Below the pieces are notes generated by a model that ran no database searches, was not told the DNA's origin, and saw only the letters and a program-made list of their open reading frames with translations. The translations under genes and the position numbers were made by a program. 64,000 nucleotides of DNA from DATKHR01 sp035939575 (GTDB lineage: Bacteria > Acidobacteriota > Vicinamibacteria > Vicinamibacterales > CAVVIG01), in the NCBI GenBank assembly GCA_035939575.1, contig DASZFS010000158.1, positions 1 to 64,000 on the forward strand, read 5' to 3'. Within the stretch, counting starts at the first letter, position 1; the number at the start of each line of letters is the position of its first letter. This document shows positions 44,072-53,057 of the stretch, in pieces.

Positions 44072-45796
44072 CTACGGGTTGAGCGCAAACGCGTAGAGCG
44101 CATCACCCGCGGCGACGATGACGTACTGGTGGCCGTCGAGCATGTAGGTCTCTGCCGCGTTCGACACGGTCCCCAACCGGGTGTGCCACAACGGCCTGCC
44201 GTTCGCGACGTCACGCGCGACGAAGTTGCCGCCGGCGTCGGCCCCGAAGATCAGCCGGCCGGCGGTCGTCAGCAGCCCGATGCCGCCGCCAGCGTTGGTC
44301 GCGCTCGGATACTTCTGCTTCCAGACGACCCTGCCGGTCTTGTAATCGATCGCCGCGAGGAACGCCTCGCCCCCGAGGCCGACCTCCTCCTTGCCGCCCA
44401 GGCCCATCGCGCCCCGCGGATCGGTTTCGGTCAGGTAATACATGGCCCACGATTCGGAGAGCGGCACGTAGAAGAGCCCGGTGTCCGGACTGAACGCCGG
44501 CGGCGGCCAGTTCGCCGCGCCGCCGTTCGCCGACGACACGAGCGCGCCGGCGATGTCGTGGTCCTTCTTCGGATCGCGAATGGGCTGCCCCTTCTCGTTG
44601 AGGCGCGCCAGCGCCCAATTCGCGGTGTCGGAGAACTTGCCGGTGACAAGATGCTCACCGGTCACGCGATCGAGCGTGAAGTAGTAGCCGTTGCGCGCCG
44701 CCGTAAGCACCAGCTTGCGGGTCCGGCCGCCGAACGCCGCGTCGACGAGCACGGGCGTCTGCGCCGAGTCCCAGTCGTGCGTGTCGTGCGGCGACGTCTG
44801 GTAATACCAGGCCATCTTGCCCGTATCCACGTTGACGGCGATGAGCGCGCACGTGAACAGGTTGTCGCCGTCGCCGCGCACTTGCGAGGTGTACGCCGGC
44901 GTGGGGTTTCCCGTGCCGGTAATGTAGAGATGCGTCTCCGGGTCGTAGGCGCCAGGCACCCACACCTGCGCGCCGCCGTGGCGCGCGGCGTCGAGGTTCC
45001 TCCACGTGTCGAGGCCCGGATCGCCTTCGTTCATGGGGACCGTGTAGAGCTTCCACTGCAACGATCCGTTCTCGGGATCGAAAGACTGCAGGAAACCGGG
45101 CGCGTCGAGATCGTTGCCCGTCCCCACGAGCACGTGGTCGCCGACGACAATCGGCGCCATCGTCGAGAAGTACTCCTGCGCGAAGCTCGCGATCTCCTTG
45201 TGCCACCGCTCTTTGCCGGTCCGCGCGTCGAGCGAGACGAGCGCGTCGTCCGGCGTCTCCATGTAGAGATAGTTCCTCCACATGCCCATGCCTCGGTTGC
45301 CGATGTGCGTCCCGCCCCTGGTCTTCCAGTAGTAGTGCCAGATCTCGTGGCCATCCCGTGCGTCGACGGCCCACGCGTTATCGGGCGTCGTGAAGTAGAG
45401 GATGCCGTTGACCTCCAGGACTGCGCCGCGGATGTTGGTGGCGCCGCCCGCGACGAGCTGACCGGTGCCTTCGCCGCCGACGATGGTGGGCGCTGCGGCC
45501 GGACCGGCGCCGGGCCCGGAGCCGCCGGCCGCCGCGCCGGGACCGGCGGTGACGTGTGTCACCCAGGCGAGCGACAGGTTCCTGACGTTCGACTGGTTGA
45601 TCTGCGTCAGCGAGCTGTAGCGCTTGCCGCTGTAGTCGCCGGAGTAGGTCGGCCACGATTCGCCGAGCGGCCGCAGCAGATCCGCCGGGTCGAGCCCTTC
45701 GCCGTGTCCCTGGGGCCTGGCCGCCTGTGCGGCGAGGATCGCAGGCGCCACGGCGGCGGCCAGCAGGGTCAGAAGCTTCCGCGAGAAATGGGTCAT
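44072..45796 (-). CDS. PQQ-dependent dehydrogenase, exported
   Basis: The 574-residue periplasmic quinoprotein has a signal peptide (RKLLTLLAAAVAPAILAAQA) and the eight-bladed propeller of alcohol or glucose-type PQQ dehydrogenases. Typical segments are WPTYSGDYSGKRYSSLTQIN, tryptophan-docking repeats such as VNGILYFTTPDNAWAVDARDGHEIWHY, and TGKMAWYYQTSPHDTHDWD, which holds the Asp-containing catalytic loop. No cytochrome domain is fused; the upstream gene supplies it. Oxidation of a sugar or alcohol with electron transfer to that cytochrome is likely. Its ATG overlaps the cytochrome stop (ATGA). PQQ biosynthesis genes are not in the window. Confidence 0.92.
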   Translation of the reverse strand: MTHFSRKLLTLLAAAVAPAILAAQAARPQGHGEGLDPADLLRPLGESWPTYSGDYSGKRYSSLTQINQSNVRNLSLAWVTHVTAGPGAAAGGSGPGAGPAAAPTIVGGEGTGQLVAGGATNIRGAVLEVNGILYFTTPDNAWAVDARDGHEIWHYYWKTRGGTHIGNRGMGMWRNYLYMETPDDALVSLDARTGKERWHKEIASFAQEYFSTMAPIVVGDHVLVGTGNDLDAPGFLQSFDPENGSLQWKLYTVPMNEGDPGLDTWRNLDAARHGGAQVWVPGAYDPETHLYITGTGNPTPAYTSQVRGDGDNLFTCALIAVNVDTGKMAWYYQTSPHDTHDWDSAQTPVLVDAAFGGRTRKLVLTAARNGYYFTLDRVTGEHLVTGKFSDTANWALARLNEKGQPIRDPKKDHDIAGALVSSANGGAANWPPPAFSPDTGLFYVPLSESWAMYYLTETDPRGAMGLGGKEEVGLGGEAFLAAIDYKTGRVVWKQKYPSATNAGGGIGLLTTAGRLIFGADAGGNFVARDVANGRPLWHTRLGTVSNAAETYMLDGHQYVIVAAGDALYAFALNP

Positions 45797-46668
45797 TTCA
45801 GCTTCACCAGATACGCAGTGACGTCGTGGATGTCCTTGTCGGTGTACGCGCGCAGCAGATCGCGGTGCGGCTTGAGCGCGTCGTGCACGTCGACGTTCGG
45901 CGTCTCCCCGTCGCGCCGGAACGTGCGGGTCGTGCCGTCGGCCTCCATCACCGAGACCGTGAACTCGTCGATGCGTACGAGGCGTCCTTCGAGTTTCTCG
46001 CCGGACGGCAGCGTGACCGTCGCGGTCATCGGCGGCACGACGCCAGGCGGCGGAGCGCCGCCGCGACCGGGTCCGACGCCGCCTGGCAGCAACCACCACT
46101 GCTGCAGTGCGCGCGGGTCGGCAATTCTCGACGCGATACCCTTCAGATCGCCAGCCGGCGAATGGCAGGATGCGCAATGCGCGGCGAAGTACCGCTGTCC
46201 CGCCTCGGCGTCGCCGGTGACGATGCTGGCCGGCCGCATCCGCGCGGGATCACGGCTGTTGATCGTGAAACTGTGAAGGAACGCCGCCAGGTCCGCCATC
46301 TGATCGATCGTCAGGGTGAACTTGGGCATCCGCGGCGGCCGGCCGTTCTGCACGACCTCAGCGATGCGCTCGCCGCGCTGGTCGTCCTGCACCAGCTGCG
46401 AGCGCAGCAGGCTCGGCCCGCTGTCACCGCCGCGCGTGTCGGCGCCGTGACAGAACTGACAGTTCACGCTGTAGATGCCCTTGCCGCGTTCGACAAGGGC
46501 GGGATCAGCGGGCGGCCGCTGCGGGAACGCCGCCGCCGGCCCCGCGCCGCCGCCCCGCCCGCCTCCGCGACCGCCTTGCGCCGGCGGCGGCTGCGGCTGC
46601 CCGGCGACGGCGGTCAGACTGCCAAGCGAGACCATCGCAAGGATGAACGCGAACGCGCGGCGCATCAC
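45793..46668 (-). CDS. Di-haem c-type cytochrome partner of the PQQ dehydrogenase
   Basis: The 291-residue exported protein has a signal peptide, a Gly/Arg/Pro-rich linker (about 24-50) and two c-type haem motifs: CQFCH in YSVNCQFCHGADTRGG and CASCH in FAAHCASCHSPAGDL. Methionine ligands are likely in PPRMPKFTLT and a later segment. The C-terminal domain (LEGRLVRIDEFTVSVMEADG ... YTDKDIHDVTAYLVKLK) is a small beta-barrel seen in cytochromes next to quinoproteins. It would take electrons from the dehydrogenase. Its start is 4 bases after the TonB receptor stop and its stop overlaps the dehydrogenase start. Confidence 0.9.
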   Translation of the reverse strand: MMRRAFAFILAMVSLGSLTAVAGQPQPPPAQGGRGGGRGGGAGPAAAFPQRPPADPALVERGKGIYSVNCQFCHGADTRGGDSGPSLLRSQLVQDDQRGERIAEVVQNGRPPRMPKFTLTIDQMADLAAFLHSFTINSRDPARMRPASIVTGDAEAGQRYFAAHCASCHSPAGDLKGIASRIADPRALQQWWLLPGGVGPGRGGAPPPGVVPPMTATVTLPSGEKLEGRLVRIDEFTVSVMEADGTTRTFRRDGETPNVDVHDALKPHRDLLRAYTDKDIHDVTAYLVKLK

Positions 46669-46672
46669 GTCC

Positions 46673-49600
46673 TCAGAACAGGAGCTTCGCCGCGAACTGT
46701 ATCTGCCGCGGAATCGCGTTCCCCGTGCTCGTGATGCTGCCGAAGCCGGCGGTCCCGAAGTTCAGATTGGGACTCGCGAAGCTCGGAATGTTCGTGACGT
46801 TGAACGCCTCGGCGCGGAGCTGCAGGCGGGTGGCTCCCCGCACCTCGAAGTTCTTGAAGAGCGACAGGTCGATGCGCCGCTGCGGCGGACCGTGAATCGG
46901 GTTGCGTGTCAGGTTGCCGGCCGTGTTGATCGGCTGGGCCGCCAGCGCCGCGACGTTGAACCACTGCGCGACGGTCGGGTTGTCCAGGTTGAGATCGCCG
47001 ACGAGGTTCGGCCGATCGGTGCCGCTCGTGTTGCTGCGTGCCGTTCCGTTGACGATGTTCAGCGGCACGCCGCTCTGCCATGAGGCGACGCCGTTCACCT
47101 GCCAGCCACCGAGCGCCGCGTGCGCGACTCCGGTGGCATCGCGAAGGAGCGGCAGCTCGTAGTTCGCGGAGAACACGAAGCGGTGGCGCACATCGAAATC
47201 CGAGTCGTAGCGCTCGACGATCGTGACGTCCCACGGCGCCGCGTTGGTCGAGACCGCGTGCGAGAGCGTGTAATTGGACGAGATGGTCAGGCCCCGGCTC
47301 TGGCGGCGCTGGAACACCAGCTGCAGCGCGTTGTAGGTGCCCTCATATTCACTCGAGATGAGCGGGAGCGAGCTGACATTCGGCAGCGTCGCCGCGAACG
47401 CACGCCGCGGCTGAATCGCGCCAGGCCCCGCCGGCGCGAGATCCATGTTCGGAATGTACTGCGCGACGTGGTCCGCCTTCCATCCGAGGTACCCGCCGCC
47501 GATCACGTTGCCGCCGAACTCCTTCTCGACGAAGACGTTGTACTGCTGCGTCCGCGTGTTCCGGAAGTTCGGCTCTTCGGCTTGAAATGTGCCGCTCGGG
47601 ACGGTGATGTCGGTCGCGACGGGCGGCGGCAGTCCGTTGGCGAGGAACACGTTCGGCGTGCCGCCGGAGGCGGCGTTGCTGATGATCGGTCCGTACGTGC
47701 TCGTGAAGGGCGCGCTCTTCAGGAACGACTGCGACATGTAGTTGCCGGGGAAGTACGAGAGGCCGTACCCCCCGCGCACCACGATCTGCGACGGCAGCGA
47801 CTGCGAGAAGCCGAGCCGCGGCGCCAGGTTCGAGTAGTCGGTCTTGATGTTCGCCGTGCGCGAGACGCCGTTCTGTCCCGCGACGAGGATCGTCGACGTA
47901 GACAGATCGACGTTCACGAGATGGTCGTCCGCCTCGGTGTACGGCGTGAACACGTCGTAGCGCAGCCCCAGATTCAGCGTCAGGCTGGACGTCGCGCGCC
48001 AATCATCCTGCACGAACAGGAACGGCTCCTTCGTATCGTAGTGCGGGTAGAAGAGCGACACGATGCGCGAGACCTGCTGCGGGTAGCCCAGCAGGAGCGA
48101 GGCGATCGAGTTGCCGCCCGAGCCCGCGCCGTTGTCTGTGAGCGACGTGTTGAACGTCATCGCGCCGATCGGCTGGTTGCTCTGATAGACGGTAAAGCGG
48201 CGATCGATGATCCCCGCGCCTGCCTTGATCGAGTGGGGCCCGCGGATCTTCGTCAGCGAGCCGCTCCCCTGCCATGTGTGATCGACCTGAATGAGCGGCA
48301 GGAAGGTGGAGTCGCCCAGCGCACCGTAGCCGGTCACTGTCATCGGCGTGAGCCCGGAGGTCAGCGAGTCGACGTTGACGTTGGGGAGGCCGAACGCCGT
48401 GGCGACGTTGTTGCCGTAATTCAGCCCGTACGACGCGATGTTGACGTTCAGATAGCCGGCGCGGAACTCGCCGATCAGCGTGGGGCTGAACACGCGCGAG
48501 TAACTCGCGCCGAAGTTGTGCGCACCGCTGTTGTTCGTCCCCGGAAACGACCCGCCACCGTTCGCCTCGATGCCGTTGACGGCCGGGAAGGTCGGCGGCG
48601 TGAAGGTGTCGGTTGTGTTGTACGAATAGCGCGCGAACAGGCGATTGTCGGCGTTCAGGATGTGATCGATCCGGATGTCGGTCGTCGTGTTCTTCTGCGT
48701 GCGGTTGCGCGTCCCGGTGTAGTTGTTGGCCAGGCCGGGGCTCGTCGGCAGCGGGTACAGGCCAATGAACTTGAGCGCGATCGGATCGAGGCGCCCCCCC
48801 GGGATGACGTTTCCCAGAAACGGCGTCCGCGGGACGGTTGTCGGGTCGTAGATCGCGGTGGAGAGCTCGGAGAAATCGCCGGCCCGCATCTTCGCGGTCG
48901 GGACCGTCGCGACGCCGGTGACGCCCTGCGTGACGTCGAAGCGCTCGACGTCGGCGAAAAAGAACGTCCGGTTTGTGACGATCGGTCCGCCGAGGCTGCC
49001 GCCGTACTGGTTCTGATCCAGCTGCGGCTTCGGCCCTGTCGTCGCGAAGTAGTTGCGCGCGTCGAACTTGTCGCTGCGGTTGAACTCGAACGCCGATCCG
49101 TGGAACTGATCAGCGCCCGATTTCGTGATGATGTTGACGACGCCGCCGGCCGTGCGGCCGACTTCGGCGGTGTACATGCTCGTCTGGACCTTGACCTCGG
49201 CAATCGCGTCGATCGACGGCTTCACGCCGACCGTGCCGATGGCGCGCTCATTGTTGTCGATCCCGTCGATCAGGTGGTTGTTCTGGTTGTCCATCGCGCC
49301 GTTGATCGAGACGGCCGACGTCTGCCGCCGGTCGTCGGGGCGGTTGCCGGTCGACAGGGAATTCTGGAGTCCCTCGAAGGCCCCGGGCACCAGCTGCACG
49401 AGGCGCACGACGTTGCGCCCGCTGACCGGCAGATCCTGCACCGCCTTCTCGGTGACCAGCGACGCGACGGTCGCGGTGTCGGTCTGCAGCAGCGGCGCCG
49501 ACGCCGTGACGGTCACGTTCTCCGCCAGCTGGCCGACCTGCATCTTCGCGTCGAACCGGACGCGATCGCCGGCCGACAGCGTCACGCGCGTCGCTTGCGT

Positions 49601-49864
49601 GGAAAACCCCTGCAGCTCCACCTTGACCGCATACGGACCGATCGGCAGAAGATTGAACACGTAGTCGCCCGTCTCGCTGGTCGGAACCGTGCGGATGTCA
49701 TGCGTGCCCTGGTGTTCGATCGTCACGGTGGCGCCGGGCAGCACGGCGCCGCTCGTATCCGTGACGCGGCCGACGAGATCAGCGCTGGTGACCTGCGCGG
49801 CCGCGGCCGCCGGCAGGACGAGACAGCAGACGACGACGCGAGCGCACCATCGAGCGAAGACCAT
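46673..49864 (-). CDS. Oar-like TonB-dependent receptor heading the PQQ operon
   Basis: The 1063-residue outer-membrane receptor has a signal peptide, a carboxypeptidase-regulatory-like domain (about 25-105, DLVGRVTDTSGAVLPGATV), a plug domain (about 120-230, LPVSGRNVVRLVQLVPG) and a large beta-barrel ending in Phe (FAAKLLF). It has a strong GGAGGGAGGG ribosome site. It is the first gene of a four-gene operon with cytochrome c, PQQ dehydrogenase and an epimerase, so it probably takes up the sugar or glycoside that the dehydrogenase oxidises. Its promoter carries two LacI-type operators. Confidence 0.93.
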   Translation of the reverse strand: MVFARWCARVVVCCLVLPAAAAAQVTSADLVGRVTDTSGAVLPGATVTIEHQGTHDIRTVPTSETGDYVFNLLPIGPYAVKVELQGFSTQATRVTLSAGDRVRFDAKMQVGQLAENVTVTASAPLLQTDTATVASLVTEKAVQDLPVSGRNVVRLVQLVPGAFEGLQNSLSTGNRPDDRRQTSAVSINGAMDNQNNHLIDGIDNNERAIGTVGVKPSIDAIAEVKVQTSMYTAEVGRTAGGVVNIITKSGADQFHGSAFEFNRSDKFDARNYFATTGPKPQLDQNQYGGSLGGPIVTNRTFFFADVERFDVTQGVTGVATVPTAKMRAGDFSELSTAIYDPTTVPRTPFLGNVIPGGRLDPIALKFIGLYPLPTSPGLANNYTGTRNRTQKNTTTDIRIDHILNADNRLFARYSYNTTDTFTPPTFPAVNGIEANGGGSFPGTNNSGAHNFGASYSRVFSPTLIGEFRAGYLNVNIASYGLNYGNNVATAFGLPNVNVDSLTSGLTPMTVTGYGALGDSTFLPLIQVDHTWQGSGSLTKIRGPHSIKAGAGIIDRRFTVYQSNQPIGAMTFNTSLTDNGAGSGGNSIASLLLGYPQQVSRIVSLFYPHYDTKEPFLFVQDDWRATSSLTLNLGLRYDVFTPYTEADDHLVNVDLSTSTILVAGQNGVSRTANIKTDYSNLAPRLGFSQSLPSQIVVRGGYGLSYFPGNYMSQSFLKSAPFTSTYGPIISNAASGGTPNVFLANGLPPPVATDITVPSGTFQAEEPNFRNTRTQQYNVFVEKEFGGNVIGGGYLGWKADHVAQYIPNMDLAPAGPGAIQPRRAFAATLPNVSSLPLISSEYEGTYNALQLVFQRRQSRGLTISSNYTLSHAVSTNAAPWDVTIVERYDSDFDVRHRFVFSANYELPLLRDATGVAHAALGGWQVNGVASWQSGVPLNIVNGTARSNTSGTDRPNLVGDLNLDNPTVAQWFNVAALAAQPINTAGNLTRNPIHGPPQRRIDLSLFKNFEVRGATRLQLRAEAFNVTNIPSFASPNLNFGTAGFGSITSTGNAIPRQIQFAAKLLF

Positions 49865-49877
49865 AGCTCCCTCCCTC

Positions 49878-49912
49878 CGGAACCGATTTCATACGTGATG
49901 TAATCGGTTTCA
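49878..49912. promoter_or_regulatory. Two LacI/GalR-type operators upstream of the TonB/PQQ operon
   Basis: TGTAATCGGTTTCA (49899-49912) matches the LacI-family palindrome TGNAANCGNTTNCA at all ten fixed bases. CGGAACCGATTTCA (49878-49891) matches nine of ten. Their centres are 21 bp apart, two helical turns, so two repressor dimers would bind the same face. No LacI-type regulator gene is in the window. Confidence 0.75.
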
Positions 49913-49927
49913 TGAAGCCGGCGGCGG

Positions 49928-49956
49928 ATACTAGCAGGATGTCGCGGCGGGGGCAA
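49928..49956 (-). promoter_or_regulatory. Sigma-70-type promoter of the TonB/PQQ operon
   Basis: On the minus strand TTGCCC (49956-49951) and TAGTAT (49933-49928) are separated by 17 bases. Transcription would start near 49921, about 57 bases before the receptor ATG, with both LacI-type operators lying just downstream as a roadblock. Confidence 0.65.
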
Positions 49957-50042
49957 GAGCCTTGCGCCAGCGCGGCGCAAGCCCTGTGAAAAACCGCTGG
50001 GATTGATCCAATCGGTCGGATTTCAGCCCAGGAGCGTTGTGG

Positions 50043-51023
50043 CTAGGCGAGCGCCGATGTGCAGTACGCCAGGCACTTCTGGACTTCCTTCACGGCGTCG
50101 GATCTCTCCGGCACGTCGTACTCGAGCTCGATCGTGGCCGGCATCGTCCATTTGTTCTTCTTCACCAGCTGCAGGATCCCGGCGATTGGCGTGTCGCCGG
50201 TGCCCCACGGCAGGTTCTTCGCGCCGTGCTCCGGCGTCGTGCGGTCCTTGAGGTGAAAGCTCGCGATGCGCCCGTGGTGCCTCTGCAGGAACTCCAGCGT
50301 CGTGCCGCCGACGTTGCCGCCGGCGACGTAGTGCCCGAGATCGATGTTCGCCATGTTGCCCGTGGAGGCGGCGAACGCCCGGTCGAACACGGTCATCCCG
50401 CCCTGCGTGTGCGTGTGGTACGCAGCGTAGATCTTGTGCCTCTCCGCGAAGCCGCCGATGCGTTTCAGTTGCGCGACGTCCTCGGTCAATTCGAGGGTCG
50501 TGTGGGTGCAGCCGAGCACTTCGGCGACGGTGAAGACGTACTCCATCTCCTCGTCCGACATGGCCGGGTTCAAGCACTTCCACGCGTAGATCGTCACGCC
50601 GGCGTCGTTGTACGTCTTGCGGAGCGCCTTGTACTTGTCCATCGACACGGACAGGCGCCACTTCTTCAGCTGCGCCGCCGCTTCACGCTGTTCCGCCTGC
50701 TGCTCGGGCGCCGGCGGCTGGCCGCGGCGTCCGCCGCCAACCCGCGGGAACGCCGGTGCGCCCGCGAACTGCTCCGCCGGTCCATTCATCAGCTCGATGG
50801 CGCTTATGCCGGAATCGACGACGTACTTGAGCGTGGCGCCGCCGCTCTGATCGGGCATGCTCCGGTAGCTGTACGTGATGGCGCCGATCTTGACGCCGTT
50901 GATCAGCGAGTTGGGACGCGGTGCCGCGAGCGCGGCGGCCGGCTCGAGGATCCGCTCGATCAGCGCTGCTGCCGGCACGGCGGAGAGCGCCAGCTTTCCG
51001 AAGTCGCGTCGTGTGCACTCCAT
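50043..51023 (-). CDS. Tat-exported sugar isomerase/epimerase-like protein
   Basis: The 326-residue protein begins with a twin-arginine signal (MECTRRDFGKLALSAVPAAA) and continues as a xylose-isomerase-like TIM barrel. Metal-ligand segments are TTLELTED, AYHTHTQGG, NIDLGHYVAGG, SFHLKDRT and TIELEYD. An insertion rich in Gly, Arg, Pro and Gln (about 95-120) interrupts the barrel. Export through Tat means folded, metal-loaded protein acts in the periplasm. The ATG has a GAGGTGAG ribosome site; an in-frame ATG seven codons upstream is less likely. Its promoter shares the -10 and LacI-type operator of the neighbouring TonB operon. Confidence 0.88.
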   Translation of the reverse strand: MECTRRDFGKLALSAVPAAALIERILEPAAALAAPRPNSLINGVKIGAITYSYRSMPDQSGGATLKYVVDSGISAIELMNGPAEQFAGAPAFPRVGGGRRGQPPAPEQQAEQREAAAQLKKWRLSVSMDKYKALRKTYNDAGVTIYAWKCLNPAMSDEEMEYVFTVAEVLGCTHTTLELTEDVAQLKRIGGFAERHKIYAAYHTHTQGGMTVFDRAFAASTGNMANIDLGHYVAGGNVGGTTLEFLQRHHGRIASFHLKDRTTPEHGAKNLPWGTGDTPIAGILQLVKKNKWTMPATIELEYDVPERSDAVKEVQKCLAYCTSALA

Positions 51024-51053
51024 CGACTCACCTCGCCGCGCCAAATGTGGAGA

Positions 51054-51074
51054 TGTAAACGGTTGCAGATACTA
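51054..51074 (-). promoter_or_regulatory. -10 box and LacI-type operator of the Tat-exported epimerase gene
   Basis: The minus-strand -10 TAGTAT (51074-51069) is identical to that of the TonB/PQQ operon. Immediately downstream TGTAAACGGTTGCA (51054-51067 on the plus strand) fits TGNAANCGNTTNCA at all ten fixed positions, over the expected transcription start. The -35 region is weak. Confidence 0.7.
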
Positions 51075-51188
51075 GCACGGAATCACGATCGCGCCGCGAA
51101 CCGCCGCAACTCCGGAATCTGCGGTCCTCCGGACGGCCTTGGCACGAATATTGGTGAGCCCAAGCCGCGGCCCCCGGAACCGAGTGGA

Positions 51189-51803
51189 ATGAAAATGAGA
51201 CCGCGCGTCTTTTTCGCGACGCTCACACTCGCCTCGGCGACCGTCCTCGCCGCCGGAAATGAGTCGCCGAAGGTGGAAATCCAGGGCGGCACGGCGTCGT
51301 TTGAAGCAGCCACAAACGTGCCTGCCATTCTGATTCACGGCAGGTCGTCAGCTCTCGAGGGACACGCACGCATTCGTCATGACGCTGACGGTCTGGTAAT
51401 CGAGGGGCTGGAGGCGGCGTTGCCGGTGAGGACCCTCATTACGGGCATGGGGCTCCGCGATGAACACATGCGCAAGTACGTGTTCACGACCGCCGACGGC
51501 CTGCTGCCCGATGTGCGATTCGTCAGCGAGCGGGCCGTCTGCTCCGGCGCCGGTCGAACCCAACGGTGTCAGCTGTCCGGCGACCTGATCATTCGCGATA
51601 CACCGCGCCCCTTCACGATGGACTTGAAGGTCAGCGACGAGGGGCCGCAGTTTCACGCCAGCGGTGACGGGGTGGTGAAGCTGAGTGCCTACGGGATTAC
51701 GCCACCGTCTCAACTCGGCGTCCGGGCCCTGGACGATGTGAAGCTTCGGGTGGACTTCGTCGTGAAACGCGTGGACGAGCGCGTCGCGCACGGAACCAGA
51801 TGA
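51189..51803 (+). CDS. YceI-like secreted protein
   Basis: The 204-residue protein has a signal peptide ending near VLAAG and a YceI-like lipocalin-fold domain: ALPVRTLITGMGLRDEHMRKYVF with the family's RDEHM segment, then PDVRFVSERAV and LSGDLIIRDTPRPFTMDLKV. YceI proteins bind polyprenyl or isoprenoid lipids in the periplasm. This copy has a cysteine pair (CSGAGRTQRC) in one loop that could form a disulfide. The ATG follows GAGTGGA. It is divergent from the Tat-exported epimerase. Confidence 0.85.
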   Translation: MKMRPRVFFATLTLASATVLAAGNESPKVEIQGGTASFEAATNVPAILIHGRSSALEGHARIRHDADGLVIEGLEAALPVRTLITGMGLRDEHMRKYVFTTADGLLPDVRFVSERAVCSGAGRTQRCQLSGDLIIRDTPRPFTMDLKVSDEGPQFHASGDGVVKLSAYGITPPSQLGVRALDDVKLRVDFVVKRVDERVAHGTR

Positions 51804-51814
51804 CCTGAAGCGCG

Positions 51815-52063
51815 TCAGACGGCTTCTTCGACCCACCCCTGCGCAACCATCTCGGCCTGCAGGGCCTCGGCCCACGCCAGCGCGAGCGTCAGCGTTTCGA
51901 ACCGTTGGACGAAGAAGCCCGGACCCATGTCGCCTTCGCAGACGCGCGCTTCGACGCCGTGCGGGCCGAGATCGGCCAGCCAACACGACCGATAATGGCC
52001 GCTTCGCGTCAGCGCGAACACGACGGCCTCGCGAGGAGGCGACGGCAGGTCCGGCAGATCCAT
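51815..52063 (-). CDS. Small hypothetical protein, 82 residues
   Basis: A compact alpha/beta sequence (REAVVFALTRSGHYRSCWLADLG; FVQRFETLTLALAWAEALQAEM) resembles small conserved soil-bacterial proteins of unknown function. It converges on the YceI-like gene. A minus-strand TATACT (52082-52077) lies 13 bases before the ATG and no ribosome site is evident, so the leader is very short. Confidence 0.65.
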   Translation of the reverse strand: MDLPDLPSPPREAVVFALTRSGHYRSCWLADLGPHGVEARVCEGDMGPGFFVQRFETLTLALAWAEALQAEMVAQGWVEEAV

Positions 52064-52112
52064 CAGGGCGAACGGCAGTATAGGTCAGCTCGTCTAGAAT
52101 CGTCACCTGGCC

Positions 52113-53057
52113 ATGACAACCCTCGAGCGCCTGCGCGGCTGGAACCAGGAGGGCATCCTCAGCGATGCGCAGCACGACTCGCTTGCCGCGCTCATTCGAA
52201 GGGAGCATTTCTCCGTCTTCCTCGAGCTGAACGCGCTGCTCTACATTGGCGTTATCGCGTTCGTCGGCGGCCTCGGCTGGACATTCGAGACGTACTCCGC
52301 CGACCTTGGCGATGCGTTCATCCTCGCGGCATGTTCGGTCCTGTTCGCCGGTTGTCTCTATTACTGCTTCTCGCGCGGCTCGAGGTACTCGCACGCGGAG
52401 GTCGAGTCTCCCCACCTGGCGTTCGACTACGTGTTGTACCTCGGGTGTCTGACCCTCTCGGCGGAGCTCGCCTATATTGAATTCCGCTTCCACCTGTTTC
52501 AGGGCGCGTGGGACCACTACCTGCTGTTCACTTCCGCGACGTTCGCGCTCCTCGCCTACCGATTCGACAATCGCTTCGTCCTCTCTCTGGCGCTCGCATC
52601 CCTGGCGGGATGGTTCGGATTGAGCGTGTCGGCGTTCGGCTTCAGGTCGTCCGACTCGCTCAGGATCAGTGCGCTGGTGTACGGGGCCTTCGTCGCGGCG
52701 ACAGGCACGGCGCTGCACAGACTGCGGATCAAGCCGCACTTCCTGGAAAGCTACCTCCATGTTGCCGCCAACACCGTCTTCACAGCCGTCGTGTCGGGCG
52801 TCATCGATCGATCCGGCGGCGCGCTTTACCTTGTCCTGCTCGCGGTGCTGGCCGCCGCGGTCATTGCCCTGGGCGTTCGATTCGCGCGCTTCGCGTTCGT
52901 CGCCTACGGAATCGTCTACGGTTACGCCGGCGTCACCATCAGGATCATGCGGCATATCGACACCGGCACCGCGACATTCGGGTATCTCGTCGTGACCGGA
53001 ACGCTGGTGATCATCCTGCTCGTGGTCCTTGCGCGCCGGTTCGGGCGGGACGAATGA
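52113..53057 (+). CDS. Multi-pass membrane protein, DUF2157-like
   Basis: The 314-residue protein has a soluble N-terminal helix pair (LERLRGWNQEGILSDAQHDSLAALIRRE) characteristic of DUF2157-type proteins, then about eight hydrophobic helices (for example ALLYIGVIAFVGGLGW and LVVTGTLVIILLVVLARR). Function is unknown; members are often near transport or envelope genes. The following gene starts within its stop codon (ATGA) and has the same plan, so the two are probably partners. TAGAAT (52095-52100) lies 12 bases before the ATG. Confidence 0.8.
   Translation: MTTLERLRGWNQEGILSDAQHDSLAALIRREHFSVFLELNALLYIGVIAFVGGLGWTFETYSADLGDAFILAACSVLFAGCLYYCFSRGSRYSHAEVESPHLAFDYVLYLGCLTLSAELAYIEFRFHLFQGAWDHYLLFTSATFALLAYRFDNRFVLSLALASLAGWFGLSVSAFGFRSSDSLRISALVYGAFVAATGTALHRLRIKPHFLESYLHVAANTVFTAVVSGVIDRSGGALYLVLLAVLAAAVIALGVRFARFAFVAYGIVYGYAGVTIRIMRHIDTGTATFGYLVVTGTLVIILLVVLARRFGRDE

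Noticed and set aside
47120..49903. A 927-codon open frame on the plus strand, opposite the TonB receptor
   Set aside because: It is Arg- and Asp-rich, has no domain, signal or conserved motif, and lies wholly antisense to a clear receptor gene. High GC suppresses stop codons in this frame.
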